A stretch of DNA of 64,000 bases, taken from NCBI GenBank assembly GCA_030144725.1, contig JASKMD010000021.1:827768-891767 (forward strand), in the 5' to 3' direction. Below the pieces are notes generated by a model, which saw only the letters and a program-made list of their open reading frames with translations, was not told where the DNA came from and made no database searches. Positions 1-29,857 of the stretch are shown here, piece after piece; position 1 is the stretch's first letter, and the number at the start of each line of letters is the position of its first letter. A program made the translations under genes and the position numbers. Source of the stretch: Haematococcus lacustris (Eukaryota; Chlorophyta; Chlorophyceae; Chlamydomonadales; Haematococcaceae).

Positions 1-87
1 CAACACATCACACCGCGTAGCTGATATACTGTGGGGGGATGTGCGACACCTAAATAGAAACCACGTGGCTGAGACGCGACTACAACT

Positions 88-9576
<9,489 letters not shown>

Positions 9577-10257
9577 AGGTGCTGCCTGTCTGCTGCCTTG
9601 AGTAAGCCTGGCGGCTTCTCTCTCAGGCCTAGTGGGGCAACCATGGTGCTGCCCTGCGCCACATCTTGGTATGAACAACAGCCATAGCTGAGGCCTTCAT
9701 TGCATGATGACACCAAAGACAGCTTATACAAGAATGCTCCTCTCAGCTGCTGGATTAGCCAAGGCATGGCAGACTTTTCATTACCAGTTGCATGTGGGGG
9801 TTACAATGTGATCACCTCCATATTTAGCCTAGTCAGGTCACCGCAAGTGCCAAGTGACAAGTGAAGGGACTTATGGCCATGTGGTGACGTAGAGTGCACG
9901 GGTTGGAGCTATGCTAGTGTGCAGCCTGGCCATACGCTATACATTGTTATGAGAAGGCAGACTGTGCATTGGTGTGTGCTGCTGCTGTTGCCTACATGCT
10001 CGCTGATACATTGTAAGCTACCCAATTCTCACCACACAACATGTGTATGCCTCGTCCCTGGTCACTTGCCACTGCTGACCACTGCTACATTGGGCAGGGT
10101 CGTCATGGTGAATGAATATGGTTGCGGGATCCCTGTCTCCATAGCAAGCCCTAGCTCTTGCCCCCTTCCTACCCCCTATCACAATCTCACCCCCTCCCAG
10201 CACCAGCCCAGTGGGGAATGCTTGCCACCTGCATGCTTGTGCTAGTGGTTAAGGCGG

Positions 10258-10500
10258 CTACAGCTGCCTGTCAAGGGAAGTGAGCAGGACACTGGAGCCC
10301 ACCCAGCTCACCAGTTGCAGCCCAGCTACGGACACCAGCACAGGGCACTGTGATGGGCGCCGCTGGCTTTCCCCACTGCTCTCCGTGTCTAACGCTGCAC
10401 TGCAGGCTTGGTCGCCTCGCCCTTGCTTTGCCCTTGGTGGGCTGAGTGGGCTCAGCTGCCTGCTCTGTGCTGTGCTCAGGCTCTCAGACCTAGCCCTTGC
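10258..10500 (-). pseudogene. Degenerate Fanzor-like fragment F3a
   Basis: The minus strand carries a diverged PTKGK-type linker, then a readable but mutated counterpart of the RuvC-III block (SAALDTESSGESQRRPSQC in place of CNAALNMQRIGES-RPLELC). The 3' tail is not recognisable. It lies back to back with F3b, so the pair forms an imperfect inverted arrangement. Confidence 0.45.
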
Positions 10501-10729
10501 ATGTGCCTGTGGCTGTGGCTGTGGCTGAGAGACCGAGCACCAGCAGAGCACACACACACAGCTGTATGTCCCCACACACAAGGCAGCGAACACAAGGCAG
10601 GCAGCGAACACAAGCAAGTGGTGAGGCAGCTACATGGTGTGGCGTAGTGGTTGGCTGTAAGATGTGTTTTGCCTGTGCAATGGCTGTGAGAGGTGCCAAG
10701 CCCAGACTGGGCTGGTGCATTGTTGCTGC

Positions 10730-10990
10730 TCTCTTTAGAAACAAAGGGGACTGCAATGCAGCATTTAACATGAAGCGCATTGGGGAGAGCAAGTGCCGCC
10801 CACTGGAGCTGTGCTGGTGGCCAAACCAGGGATCTCTGCCAGCCACGGGCAAGGAGTACCCTGAGCTGGGGTACAAACGGCTGCGGCTCAAGCCATCCAA
10901 GCCCCAACAGCAGCAGCAACAGCCTGCTGTGGCACAGTAATGCCCTCCTTGAGCTGTCATCAGTTCACATTCAGTGCATGTCCGTCATGC
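10730..10990 (+). pseudogene. Fanzor-like C-terminal fragment F3b
   Basis: The plus strand reads NKGDCNAAFNMKRIGESKC, RPLELCWWPNQG, GKEYPELGYKRLRLKPSKP and a Gln-rich end, stopping at TAA 10938-10940. The conserved 3' tail follows (TTGAGCTGTCATCAG, then TCATGCCAACTCTA). The first Asp-Arg of the motif is replaced (KGDCNAA), and no hairpin follows. The upstream sequence is unrelated, so the copy is 5' truncated. Confidence 0.6.
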
Positions 10991-11334
10991 CAACTCTAGA
11001 CTATATGCATGGGCGCCCGTCCCATATGCATGTGCTATGTGCATGGGAACATAAATCCACACTGCACCAATTTGAGTGTTCCCGCCAGTGGTTCCTAGTG
11101 GTCTGACTCTTATGTAGGCCCTTGTCATGAGACAACGAGAATCTAGTTTTGACGCGTCACCAAGGGGCACAGCAAGCTTTGTTCACCCACATCTGCCCCT
11201 ATATTTGACACGACGAGGTGCGTAAATAGGGTTCAACGGCAATGTTGCGGTGACAGGTGCCGAGAAAACCCTCACACCCCGTGAAGTGTCGATGGGCAAA
11301 AGCCAGTCGACTATTGAAGCCAATTGATATAGCC

Positions 11335-16514
<5,180 letters not shown>

Positions 16515-18127
16515 CCACTGCCACCTGGTACTGATGGAAAAGGACTGGTTTTGCTGTGTCCCCAGCACATGCTGGCCTTGGGGCTTGCTACTGGTCATAC
16601 ACTGTGTGGTTGCAAGTATTGATTAAGGTTGGGTCATTAGGGATTTTACAAGGTTGATGTGACATGGACTTTGTGACATGGATGTAGTAAGTTAGGTGCT
16701 ACGGAGTGGCAAGGGCAGTTGGTACCCCCGACTCGATCGTGGCGAGGCCTGCTAGCCTCGTCATTGTAACAGCCAAACGCACTGAGTAAGCAACAGTGGC
16801 AGCCAGGCAGCTGGACACCCCGTGTAGAGAAAGGTGAAGACTACGACGAGCGTGGAAGCCAACCATACCAGGTCAGAGAAGGTTAGAGGGAAGGAAGCCA
16901 GACTAGGAGATGGGGCCAAGTTTAGAGTCAGTGGCGTGTAAGAAGGTAGAAACACCCAAACACAGCAATGTAAGCTCTGCACCCAAGTATTGCACTCAAG
17001 CTTATAGGTGACAAACACTGGACAGCACAGAGCAGAGCTTTTGCCCACTACCACAGCCATCGTCCCCAGCACCTGCTGTCTTTTGTTGTTGTATGCCGAT
17101 GGCATGGACATGTTGTATGCCGATGGCTAACAGCACTGAGCACATGCTCACAGCCATGCGCATCTAATAGGAGGTGGCAGCAGATAGGGGCACGGAAGCC
17201 AACAATGCGAATACTAAAGTTATGGAGTTTTAGGCGCAGCAGCAGCAGCAGGTAGCACGACAACTCACACAGCATGGCACCATGGAGGCTTCAACCCAGC
17301 AGGGCAGTGAGGTGGTGGTGCCCATCCTGCTGTATGCAGCTGCTGAGTCATGGGCTCTGTTCTAGCAGCAGCCTTAGCCCTGGTGCCTTGGCCCTAATGT
17401 GATCAGCCATGAGGAGCTGTACCAGCGCACCCAGCAGCCAGCCATTCATGCACGGGGAGCACGGCTCACCAGGCAGGGCAGGCTCATGGGTGAATGCAGC
17501 TGACCTGTGTGTAGGTAGTGTGAGCCGACCAGAGTAGCATAGGCTGTGTCAGAATCGTCGAGCCTGGCGTGCCCGTTCTAAGCGAGCCTTATACGGTAGA
17601 TATGGTGATGATGTGCAGTATGGCGGAGTCGTTGCTGTATGCATAGCTGTGTGCTGCTGACACTCATGGACCCGCCTCCTACCAGCCGCCTATCACACGC
17701 TTCAGACAGCTGACTGTAAGCAGCTGCTGCCTCCTGCTGCGTGTGTAGGTATGTAGCCTGGGAGGCCGGTGTGCAAAAGTCCGGTGTGTTTAGTGTGACA
17801 CACACGTTGAAGGCGCATAGGTGCGCAGCTTGCACAGTTGACTGTGCGTACGCTACTCACCAGCGCACTCACATGCATTGTTCGTTTCGCGTACATGGCC
17901 TGGGGTTTCTGAAGACCCTGCTCCTTGCCGCGGTTGTACCTTGGCCTGGCCCGAAACCAGCTAGCGTATGGTGCGGATAGGGGGCGGAAGGTTGCCGTGA
18001 AGTGGGTCCGTGAAATCAGGGTCGGCAGTGTCCGTTTTAGTGCAGGACCGCAAGTGTCAGGGCAGCCGGCACTTCGCAAGCCCCTCTTCATCGCCACGAC
18101 GAGGTTGAATTGGGGCCGACTGCAAAC
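16515..18127 (+). other. D2-D3 intergenic region
   Basis: I recognise no gene or complete element. The D2 3' end holds a hairpin and TGTAA (16743-16769). Around 17281-17340 a short open stretch reads VPILLYAAAESWAL, weakly like the C-terminal part of non-LTR reverse transcriptases, but nothing flanks it to confirm this. The last few hundred bases are presumably the D3 promoter. Confidence 0.5.
16743..16769 (+). terminator. Candidate D2 polyadenylation region
   Basis: A perfect 6-bp stem (CGAGGC-CTGCTA-GCCTCG) is followed within a few bases by TGTAA (16765-16769), the usual green-algal polyadenylation signal, about 250 bp after the D2 stop codon. The TGTAA role is established for Chlamydomonas; linking the hairpin to it is inference. 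Confidence 0.4.
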
Positions 18128-22380
<4,253 letters not shown>

Positions 22381-23454
22381 CAAGGTCATATTTATCATTG
22401 CTGACCAGGCCTGCAGGCAGGGTCACATTGCGCCAGAGTGAGGCCTCACGTTGTGCTCATGGTGCCCCCCTCTCCAGCCCAGGGCATCCCCCCAAGGGCA
22501 AGGGTAGGGCAGACTAGGCCTGGACCCCTGCGAGACTGCCCATGCAGTGTTGTTGACAGTTGTTGCAGCCGACTGAAGGAGCCTGTTCATATGCTGACTG
22601 TGTGGCTAGGAACCCCATAGGGTGATAAGGCTAGCAGCCCTGCAAGAAGAAGGCTGGACAAATGCTAGCCACAAGGCCTGCAGGCTGGGAGTCCTACGCA
22701 AGGCAGGTGCATCACCAGCTGCTGCAACCAGCATGCAGCCAGCAGCGTGACCAGCCAGTGCAAGACCTGATGTGGTGCCTGGTACTGGTCCTGCCACAGA
22801 CGCCGTGCAGCCAGGCGATACCACAGCCAGCCTGGACCCAGTGCTCTCCCGCCAGCCAAGTGCAGCCAAACCCACCAATGGCAAAGGCAAGGGCAAGGCT
22901 GCTCAGCCCAGCCCCACCAGCACCGCAGCCAAGCAGGGTAGACAAGGGCTGCAATGCAGCGTCAAACATGCAGCGCACTGGGGAGAGCAAGTGGCGCCCA
23001 CCGGAGCTTGACCTGCCAGCCAAGAGCAATTTAAATTTGCCTCTGCGTTGGTACTTGTTGCCCGCTGGGCTGATAAGGGAGATAAATGCCATGGAAAACC
23101 CCTGTGCTATCCGCCAGTGCTTACATCACATCAGCTGATACCACTATCATGGGCGCTGCCATTCAGCATGCACGCACACGTTTCAATTGATGTGGTATTG
23201 ACCAGTTGCACGCTTCAATTTTCTGGAAGGGCTACACGACCCTGGGCCCCACAAAGTGCTGCTGGCATGCATTGAAGATGCACAGTACTAGAATGCAATC
23301 TATCAATATGCATTGCTACAATGCTAGCGCTCTCAAAAGCTGGCTCACTGAAGCACACCCGAGACTGATGTTCCCTTCTCATTCATCATAAATCACAGTC
23401 AAACTAGCATCCTGCACGTCTCACTGACAACGACCTCTGCCTGCCTCTGCTCTG
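22381..23454 (+). other. D3-MFS convergent intergenic region
   Basis: The 3' ends of D3 (plus) and the transporter (minus) face each other. The gap contains the Fanzor-like fragment at 22800-23120. A TTACA at 23121-23125 gives TGTAA on the minus strand, a possible transporter polyadenylation signal about 330 bp after its stop. I see nothing else. Confidence 0.5.
22800..23120 (+). pseudogene. Degenerate Fanzor-like fragment F4
   Basis: The plus strand reads AAKPTNGKGKGKAAQPSPTS, then in a shifted frame VDKGCNAASNMQRTGESKW and RPPELDLPAKS, then LPLRWYLLPAGLIRE. The last block matches WYLLPVRLTRE-like residues in the copy at 46100-46440, so it belongs to the family rather than to flanking DNA. 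The Asp-Arg-Asp of the RuvC-III motif is degraded to Asp-Lys-Gly. Confidence 0.5.
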
Positions 23455-26400
23455 CTACCTGCCTGCCAGAGGGTGCCACTCCTTTGCTGCCTGGCCCATA
23501 AGCCCTGGCTGACCAGCACTGACTTCATGGCTCCCTTGTTGCTGCCCACCACCGTTACTGAGCAAAGCTGACGCAACCAGCTCTTGGCTGTCAACATGGC
23601 TCCTATGGCTCCCACCAGGGGTGTAGGAAGCTGTAGCCTGACCATGCGCATAGTGAGCAGGGCGTGGCCGATGTGGCGACATATCGCTGTGACCCTGCTC
23701 ATCATCCTCAGCAGCCTCATCCCCACGCCCGTGCCTCGCCCATGTTGTGTGCTGCGGCAGGATGTGATGCCCCTGCTGCTCTTGGCTGTGTTGCTGCTGT
23801 GGCGATGTTTGTCCACCAGGTGGAGAGGCACTGTGCCCAAGGGAGCAAGGCTGGGATGCATTGTGGTCAGGCGTTCTGCCTGGTGGAGCAGACAGCTGAG
23901 CACTGCCTTGTGTCCAGCTGTCCTGGTCCTGAGGGTCCCTATGCCTGGCAGGCCACTGCCCACCACCTGCTCCCCCTTCCTGCCTCTGCCAGTTCTCTGG
24001 CTGCAGCTCTTGCGCCGGGCCCAGCTGATGCTGTGTTTGAGACAGGGGCTCCAGATGCTGCCGCTGCTGTGATGAGTGTCCTTGTGGCCACTGTTCTGCT
24101 CCTGTAGCGACCACCAAGCTGAGGTGTGCAGGCCCCGCTCTCATCCCTGGTATCAGCTGGCTGCCTGGACCGCACTGGAATGCACTCAGTGAAGAGGGCA
24201 GTGCTGTCCCTGTTATGGATGAGGGCGCCAGAACACATGATGCTGCTCCAAGCGGGTGCGGAGGGCCTGGCAAGCTGTGGTCAGGAGCAGGCCTGTCTAC
24301 CCCACCATCCTTTCCAGAGCAGCTTGCCTCTGGCACACCATCTCCGCTGCTAGCCTCCACTGCCGTGCAGCTGTCTGTGATGGCAGAGGCAGCACTGCTG
24401 CCAGGACTGACGGGCCTGATGTGCTTGTTCTGAGTGCTGATCTCCTTTGCCACAGGCGCCACAATGACGTGCCACTCATTGCTGCTGCTGCTGCTGCCAT
24501 TCACTAGGGCACCCGGGGCAGCTGACCCTGCCGGCTGCAGCAGCGGGGCTCTGAAGGGGACACCGTCTGGGGCACCAGTGGTGTGGCACTGCATGGCGTC
24601 CACCTTGTCTTGCAGGCGGCGCTGCATGGCGGCCTCGTCCTTACGCAGGGTGAAGACCAGGCTGGTTAACAGCAGCCCGCAGGGAACCCAGCCACCAATA
24701 GACAGGTTGAAAGCGCCCTGACGACCCAGGGACTGCACAGGGAACACAGGGCAGGTGTGCCAAGGCAGAGCAGAGGTGAGAAGGGGAGAGAGCAAGGGGT
24801 TGCCCAAATGGAGAGCAAAGGAGGCTGCATGGGTGTACGCAGCATCTGGCTGTGACTCTTAAATCATCCGCAAAGCACTACAAAGCGGCACGACAAGGAT
24901 GGGCATATGTGCGACCTGGGTACGGGTGAGTAAGCTTGGGCTATTGCCGTGACAGCACTGAGTGTGACCGCATCCTGACAATAGTGCTGCCACAACGCTG
25001 CCCACCTTGATGAACCATGCCACCAGGAACGGCCCCAGCCCCTTGCCCAGGTCGTCAGTCATAGTCTGTAACGCGAAAGCTACGCCGCGGGTTTCTGGCT
25101 CATTCACGTTCAGCAGCACAGCCTTGAGGTTGGGGCCAGCCACACTGGCAAAGCAGCCGCCCAGCAATGCCAGGAACGCTGTGGCGCCCAGTGGATAGCT
25201 GCGAGCACATGGCAGCATGTGAGGACAGGTAGATTCGTGGGGAAGGCCAGGTGCAGGGCCAGGTGCAGGGCCAGGTGCAGGGCCAGGTGCAGGGCCAGGT
25301 GCAGGGCCAGGTACAGGGCCAGGTACAGGGCCAGGTGCAGGGCCAGGTGCAGGGCCAGGTGCAGGGCCAGGTGTAGGGCCAGGTGCAGGGCCAGGTGCAG
25401 GGCCAGGTGCAGGGCCAGGTGCAGGGCCAGGTGCAGGGCCTGGTACAGGGCCAGGTGCAGGGCCAGGTGCAGGGCCAGGTGCAGGGCCAGGTGCAGGGCC
25501 AGGTGCAGGGCCAGGTGCAGGGCCAGGTGCAGGGCCAGGTGCAGGGCCAGGTGCAGGGCCAGGTGCAGGGCCAGGTGCAGGGCCAGGTGCAGGGCCAGGT
25601 GCAGGGCCAGGTGCAGGGCCAGGTGCAGGGCCAGGTGCATAGCCTGGTACAGGGCCAGATGCAGGGCCAGGGATGAAGAGGTGCAAGGCCTGTGCTAGAC
25701 GCTGCTCAGGACTTGGGCTCCTTGTCTCATAGCTGCCTAGTAACGTGATGGCATGTGTTGTGCAAGCCGCTGTCTGGGGACACTCCAGAGGTTGCCCGGG
25801 TTCTGTACAGATCGTCCAGGGCACTGCTATCACAGCCAGAACCCTGTGAACTGTGAGAGTCTGACCTGCTAGCTAATGCAGTCACCTAGGTAGCGGAGCA
25901 TTGACCAGGTACGTGAGCGGGCCAATGCCCAAGAACACGCTTGTCCCCATGAGCAGCGCCACATACTCTTTGCGCCTGCAATACACCAGGGTGGCCTTGA
26001 CGTCAGGCTCCTCGTGAAGCACTTGCTGGCAGCTGCTTTGCGGCACCACTGCAGCTCAACTGAATCCAGCATGCAGGAGCTCCTGCCACTTGAGATTGTA
26101 GCAAACCCTGTCAGGGCCCCCAGTGGGTCTTGCTTACCTGTTGTACAGCCACTGGCCCAAGGCCCCGCCACAGATGACGCCCAAACCGCCACCAAGGCCA
26201 AACATCAGGACGATGAGGGTGGCCACCTTCACAGGGGCAGGACACAAGCATCTGTTGCATACAGTACTGGCTGTGATCAGCCCTCACTAGCGAATGCTCT
26301 ACATGAAAAACCATCAACTGTTGCTGAAGCCAGCAGTGCCCAAGACTTCCTCAATTTACAGCTTCGCTGCAGCTGGGAGATGGGCAGCTGGGGAAGGGTG

Positions 26401-29400
26401 CCACAGGCGCTGGACTACTTGTGAGGTGAGGAGCAGGGCGATGTACAGCTGAAGAGCATAGTCCTTTGCTAGGCTGGACCTTGTTAGGATTCAAGGAGCA
26501 GGGACGAGCACAGCTGACAGCTGACACATCCGCACAGCCCCAAAACCGACTGGACAGCCAGCTCACCTTGACGCTGAACCCTTTGTTCTGTGACAGGTAG
26601 TCGTTCATGAAGACCAGCATGAAGCCCCAGGGCAGGCTGCCTGGCAGGCCCTGCAGGTGGGTGGGTGAGCACAGGTGGGTGCATGTCACTCCTCTCCCTC
26701 TGGCCTCTAGATGGCCATCTGCAAGTGTTGCTTTGCCGCCAAAGCCAGGTCAACAGCAACCAGCCACCCTCATTACTTGTTGAAGATGCACCTGATGAGG
26801 GCCTGGCTCGTGTCATGGTTGACAGGGGCTAGGCCCCTCCTGTGCCGATGGACTTGCCTGAAGGATGATGAGCCAGTTGGTCGGCAGGCGTAGCAGCACC
26901 CTGACTTTGGCCCAGGTGATGGTGTCCTTGTATGCCTCACCCTCAGCATACACGCCCTGCAGTGCCTCCTCAAAAGCTCCTGTACAGCGTGCAGGAGTAC
27001 AAGGAGGGGTTGACCCCTGTATACACTGCCTACTGCACTCAGGCCGACAACACTGAGGAGCGCAACAGGACGGAGGGGCCTCTGAATATGCTGCCTTCAG
27101 GGGCACCAGTTATGGACAACAGATACTTGGGCTGAAAGGCAGTGGCAAAGAGGAAGAGGCTCGGGTGGCCTGAGTATCACCCTCAGAGGAGTGCTGAGGC
27201 AAAGGCACGCTATGGATACAATGGACTCTGGGGCTCCTCTGCTCTGACCTCTAGGTGGTTCCTGGGTGGTGAGCAGCATGATGCACGCCACCACCACCGC
27301 TGGCACTGCCACCACCATGAAGGGGATGCGCCAGTTGCTTTCTCCCAGCATGCCAGCCAAGGCCTGCAGCACACGCACACTGCAGCACCTACTAGCAAGC
27401 ATTGCTCAGGGTTCACATGTATGCACTAAGTAGGGTGCAAAGCTATTGAGAAGCTCCCTGTCGTTGTGTGGCAGGGGGTGAGCCACACCAGCAGCTGGCA
27501 CCAGAGGAGCAGCCTGAGGTGCGGTAGGCAGGCTGGGGTCTCAGGGGAGACTGGGAGGAGGGGCACACCTGGCCAGCCGCGATGCCTGCTCCCGTAGCTA
27601 TCTGCACCCCAGCAGACACTGCCGCCCGCTGCGTGATGGGAAACTGCAGACACACATGACAGCCAGGCAAAGTGCGCTGATTCAAAGACTGACCACACTG
27701 AAAAGGAACTGTTCAGCTTTACATGCCCCTGGCATCACAACACATGCTGCTGCACAACACCAGACTGATGCCCAACACTTATTTTACTGCAAGACAAAGT
27801 GATGAGGACAGTCACATACCAGTACCCAGATCTGCCCCTGCCGTGCAACAAATTGAACCATCTGGGCCCTCTACTAGCAGCGACCATGAGTGTGCCTGGA
27901 GCAAAATAGCCATCCTACACTGCTCATTCACCCTCAATGGACGAGACCCTGTATGGCTGATACCTGATGTATGTGTGCCCACTTTGGCTGAAGCATTTGT
28001 GCATACTGCAGGCATGGATGGCTATTCTCAGATGTTAGGTATGGCATGCCCGCATCTAGCAAATCTTACGTGTTGCAGCAATGCTTGCGGTGTTTGGTTA
28101 TGCTACATGCTGGCGTGAGCCCATGTGGTGCGGCCACCATGCAGTCATGATGACGGTGATCATAGAGATGACGCCTGAAGCTCTATGAGCTGCAAGTCGC
28201 TGCCATCCCGCTCTAAACCACATCATAGCCTCCTGAAAAGGTACATACAGCACCTGCACGAGCTGCAGGTCACTCACCAGGTCGCCTAGGAGGGAAAAGA
28301 TGAGTGGGAAGCAGCCGCCCACACTGATGCCCGTCAGGGTGCGCAGGGCCAGCAGCTGGCCATAGTTGGTGACCCAGAAGGTGCACTGCAGGCATAGTCA
28401 AACGTCACACTGAGCTGTGCACATCCACCTGCTATACCACAGCGGGCGGTGTGCAGCAGCCTGAACAATGGCTGCAAGCAGTGCGTTGCTGCACATCCAT
28501 AGCCTCACCAGGCAAGGCATGGAGCCTAGCATTACAACCACAAAAAGCAGGTTCCGCCGGTTGGTTTTGTCACTCAGCCAGCCCACCTGTGCAGGCGGCA
28601 GGTAGGCAGGCAGGGTGAGCTAGTCTGCAGTGGGAGTGATGCACCTCTGACACTTGTTGCACCTTTGGTGCTGACAAAGTGTTGCAATCAAGATAGCTGC
28701 ATGGCAAGGAGAGGAGGGGACCAACTTCAAGCTACACTTGGTGATGTGCAGTAGAAAAGCATTAGGGCATGCTGCCTGTTCAGTTCGGTATCAGAGCACC
28801 TGATGATGCTAGCTTATGAGGACATATTCAACTGCCATGGCTGCCACTGCTGCCCGCAATATCAAGCTGCCAGCAAGATCAGCCTCGGTGCTGCTCTGCT
28901 CCCACCACTGCTTCTTCTCCTGCTCTTTCTGCTGCATTTGCTTTTTCCTGTGATGTCAGCATGGTGCTGGCAGCCACCACACACCAGCATTGCTGAGGGT
29001 GCACCAACAGCAAAGAACGCTGCCATAATCCAGCCCCCTAAAAGCTGGTCCTTGTCTTCTTCACTGATGCCCAGGTCAGCTGCCACTTGGGTCAACTGCG
29101 GGGTCAGGGGCAGCAACGCATGCTTGTTTTCATTGACGTCTACTTCCTCTTGCCACGCTTAACAATGCACAGCGTAACACACTGGGCCAGGCTTACACTC
29201 ACATTGGGAGCTAAAAGGTTCTGGTCAGCGAACAACAAGGTGGCCATGAGTGTGAAGATACAAACCTGCGATTATGAAACTCGGCATGTGTGTAACATGT
29301 GGTGTGTTCTATGTTGGCTGAGACACCTACCATGTAACGTCGACGCCACACTGGGATAGGGTGGGTGAATGAATCCTGGGCTGTGGGGGCTCCTTCAAGC

Positions 29401-29525
29401 AAGCCTGCAAGTCGTGCAAGGCTGGCATTGGCTGGCGACAGCAACGTTGCCGTATGATGCAGGCGAACTCCATGAGCACACCCTCTTGCATGTCCAGCGG
29501 CGTGACATTGCGCTTGGTCCCGCAT
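23455..29525 (-). CDS. MFS transporter, spinster/UNE2-like
   Basis: Thirteen exons on the minus strand: 29525-29331, 29265-29203, 29095-28985, 28586-28509, 28385-28278, 27643-27569, 27363-27249, 26979-26858, 26650-26567, 26226-26138, 25975-25886, 25198-25006, 24732-23455 (866 aa). Joined, they give a continuous MFS fold: RRRYMVCIFTLMATLLFADQ and NLLAP (TM1), LGGWIMAAFFAVGAPSAML (TM2), VGWLSDKTNRRNLL (the signature 2-3 loop), LLALRTLTGISVGGCFPLIF, VSAGVQIATGAGIAAGQ, WRIPFMVVAVPAVVVACIML, LPWGFMLVFMNDYLSQ, LFMFGLGGG-type TM8, MGTSVFLGIGPLTYLV, LGATAFLALLGGCFASVAGP, WVPCGLLLTSLVF. Exon 13 adds about 380 low-complexity Gln/Gly/Ser-rich residues after the last helix, presumably cytosolic. Intron 8 starts with GC (AG|GCAAGT). 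Substrate unknown; spinster relatives move lysolipids, but the UNE2-type group is uncharacterised. Confidence 0.87.
25245..25671. repeat. 12-bp minisatellite, about 35 copies, in an MFS intron
   Basis: Tandem unit CCAGGTGCAGGG with few variants (GTACAGGG, GTGTAGGG, a CCTGGTAC unit). It lies wholly between exon 11 (ends 25886) and exon 12 (starts 25198) of the transporter. The flanking exons join in phase without it (VNAPLP then SYPLGATAF). The unit is a multiple of three and lacks stops, so long frames (GPAP, QVQG, LHLA repeats) are open on both strands without being coding. Each unit also contains CAGGTGCAG, a splice-donor-like and acceptor-like string. Confidence 0.92.
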
Positions 29526-29857
29526 TGAGCTGACGAGTTCATGACTCCCGATGGGAGCAGCACCTGAGTCGACTCCTTTTCCGCGCAGTGTTGTGACCTC
29601 TGCTCCACGCTGCTGGCGCAAGAGTGCTGCACTGGGACACCAGCTGCGTCGGGAGCTTCCGCAAGCATGGTTACCTGTGCTTGCCAACCTATTCCCTACT
29701 TGCCAGCACTACATGAGGGCACCTGAAGAAATGGGTCGTCATTGATTTGCGAGTTACACCGTCACTAGGAACGTTCGCACACTCGCTCACAAGAAATGAG
29801 CTGTCCGGTATAAGGCACGGAAACGCTGTAGTCGTCACTAATGGTTGGATTAACAGG
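29526..29857. promoter_or_regulatory. 332-bp divergent promoter between MFS and membrane-protein genes
   Basis: The transporter starts at 29525 on the minus strand and the type I membrane protein at 29858 on the plus strand. Both promoters and 5' UTRs must fit in 332 bp, so they probably share control elements. I see no TATA box or named motif. The exact boundary depends on the transporter start; the in-frame ATG giving MRDQAQ was used. Confidence 0.5.

Larger units (their letters stand above)
9577..11334 (+). other. D1-D2 intergenic region with Fanzor-like fragments
   Basis: No host gene is recognised. The first 650 bp hold only a candidate TGTAA signal near 10012. The middle holds two oppositely oriented fragments of the Fanzor-like family (10258-10500 minus, 10740-10990 plus). 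The last 300 bp are presumably the D2 promoter, with no motif I can name. Confidence 0.6.

Noticed and set aside
17281..17500. Possible LINE reverse-transcriptase remnant (LLYAAAESWAL)
   Set aside because: One short peptide resemblance with no second conserved block on either side; too weak to call.
23584..24107. Plus-strand hydrophobic frames opposite the last MFS exon
   Set aside because: They are the antisense of a Gln/Gly/Ser-rich coding exon; codon structure and splice sites support the minus strand only.
25245..25671. CRISPR-like array
   Set aside because: The repeats are contiguous 12-bp units without spacers, in a eukaryotic intron.
25110..25833. Long GPAP, LHLA and RCRA repeat proteins on both strands
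   Set aside because: They are frames across the intronic 12-bp minisatellite. The transporter exons on either side join in phase and complete the MFS fold without them.
29211..29687. An upstream TTG-initiated start for the MFS transporter
   Set aside because: The 5'-most extension begins at a non-ATG codon; the first in-frame ATG is at 29525 and leaves the whole first helix intact.
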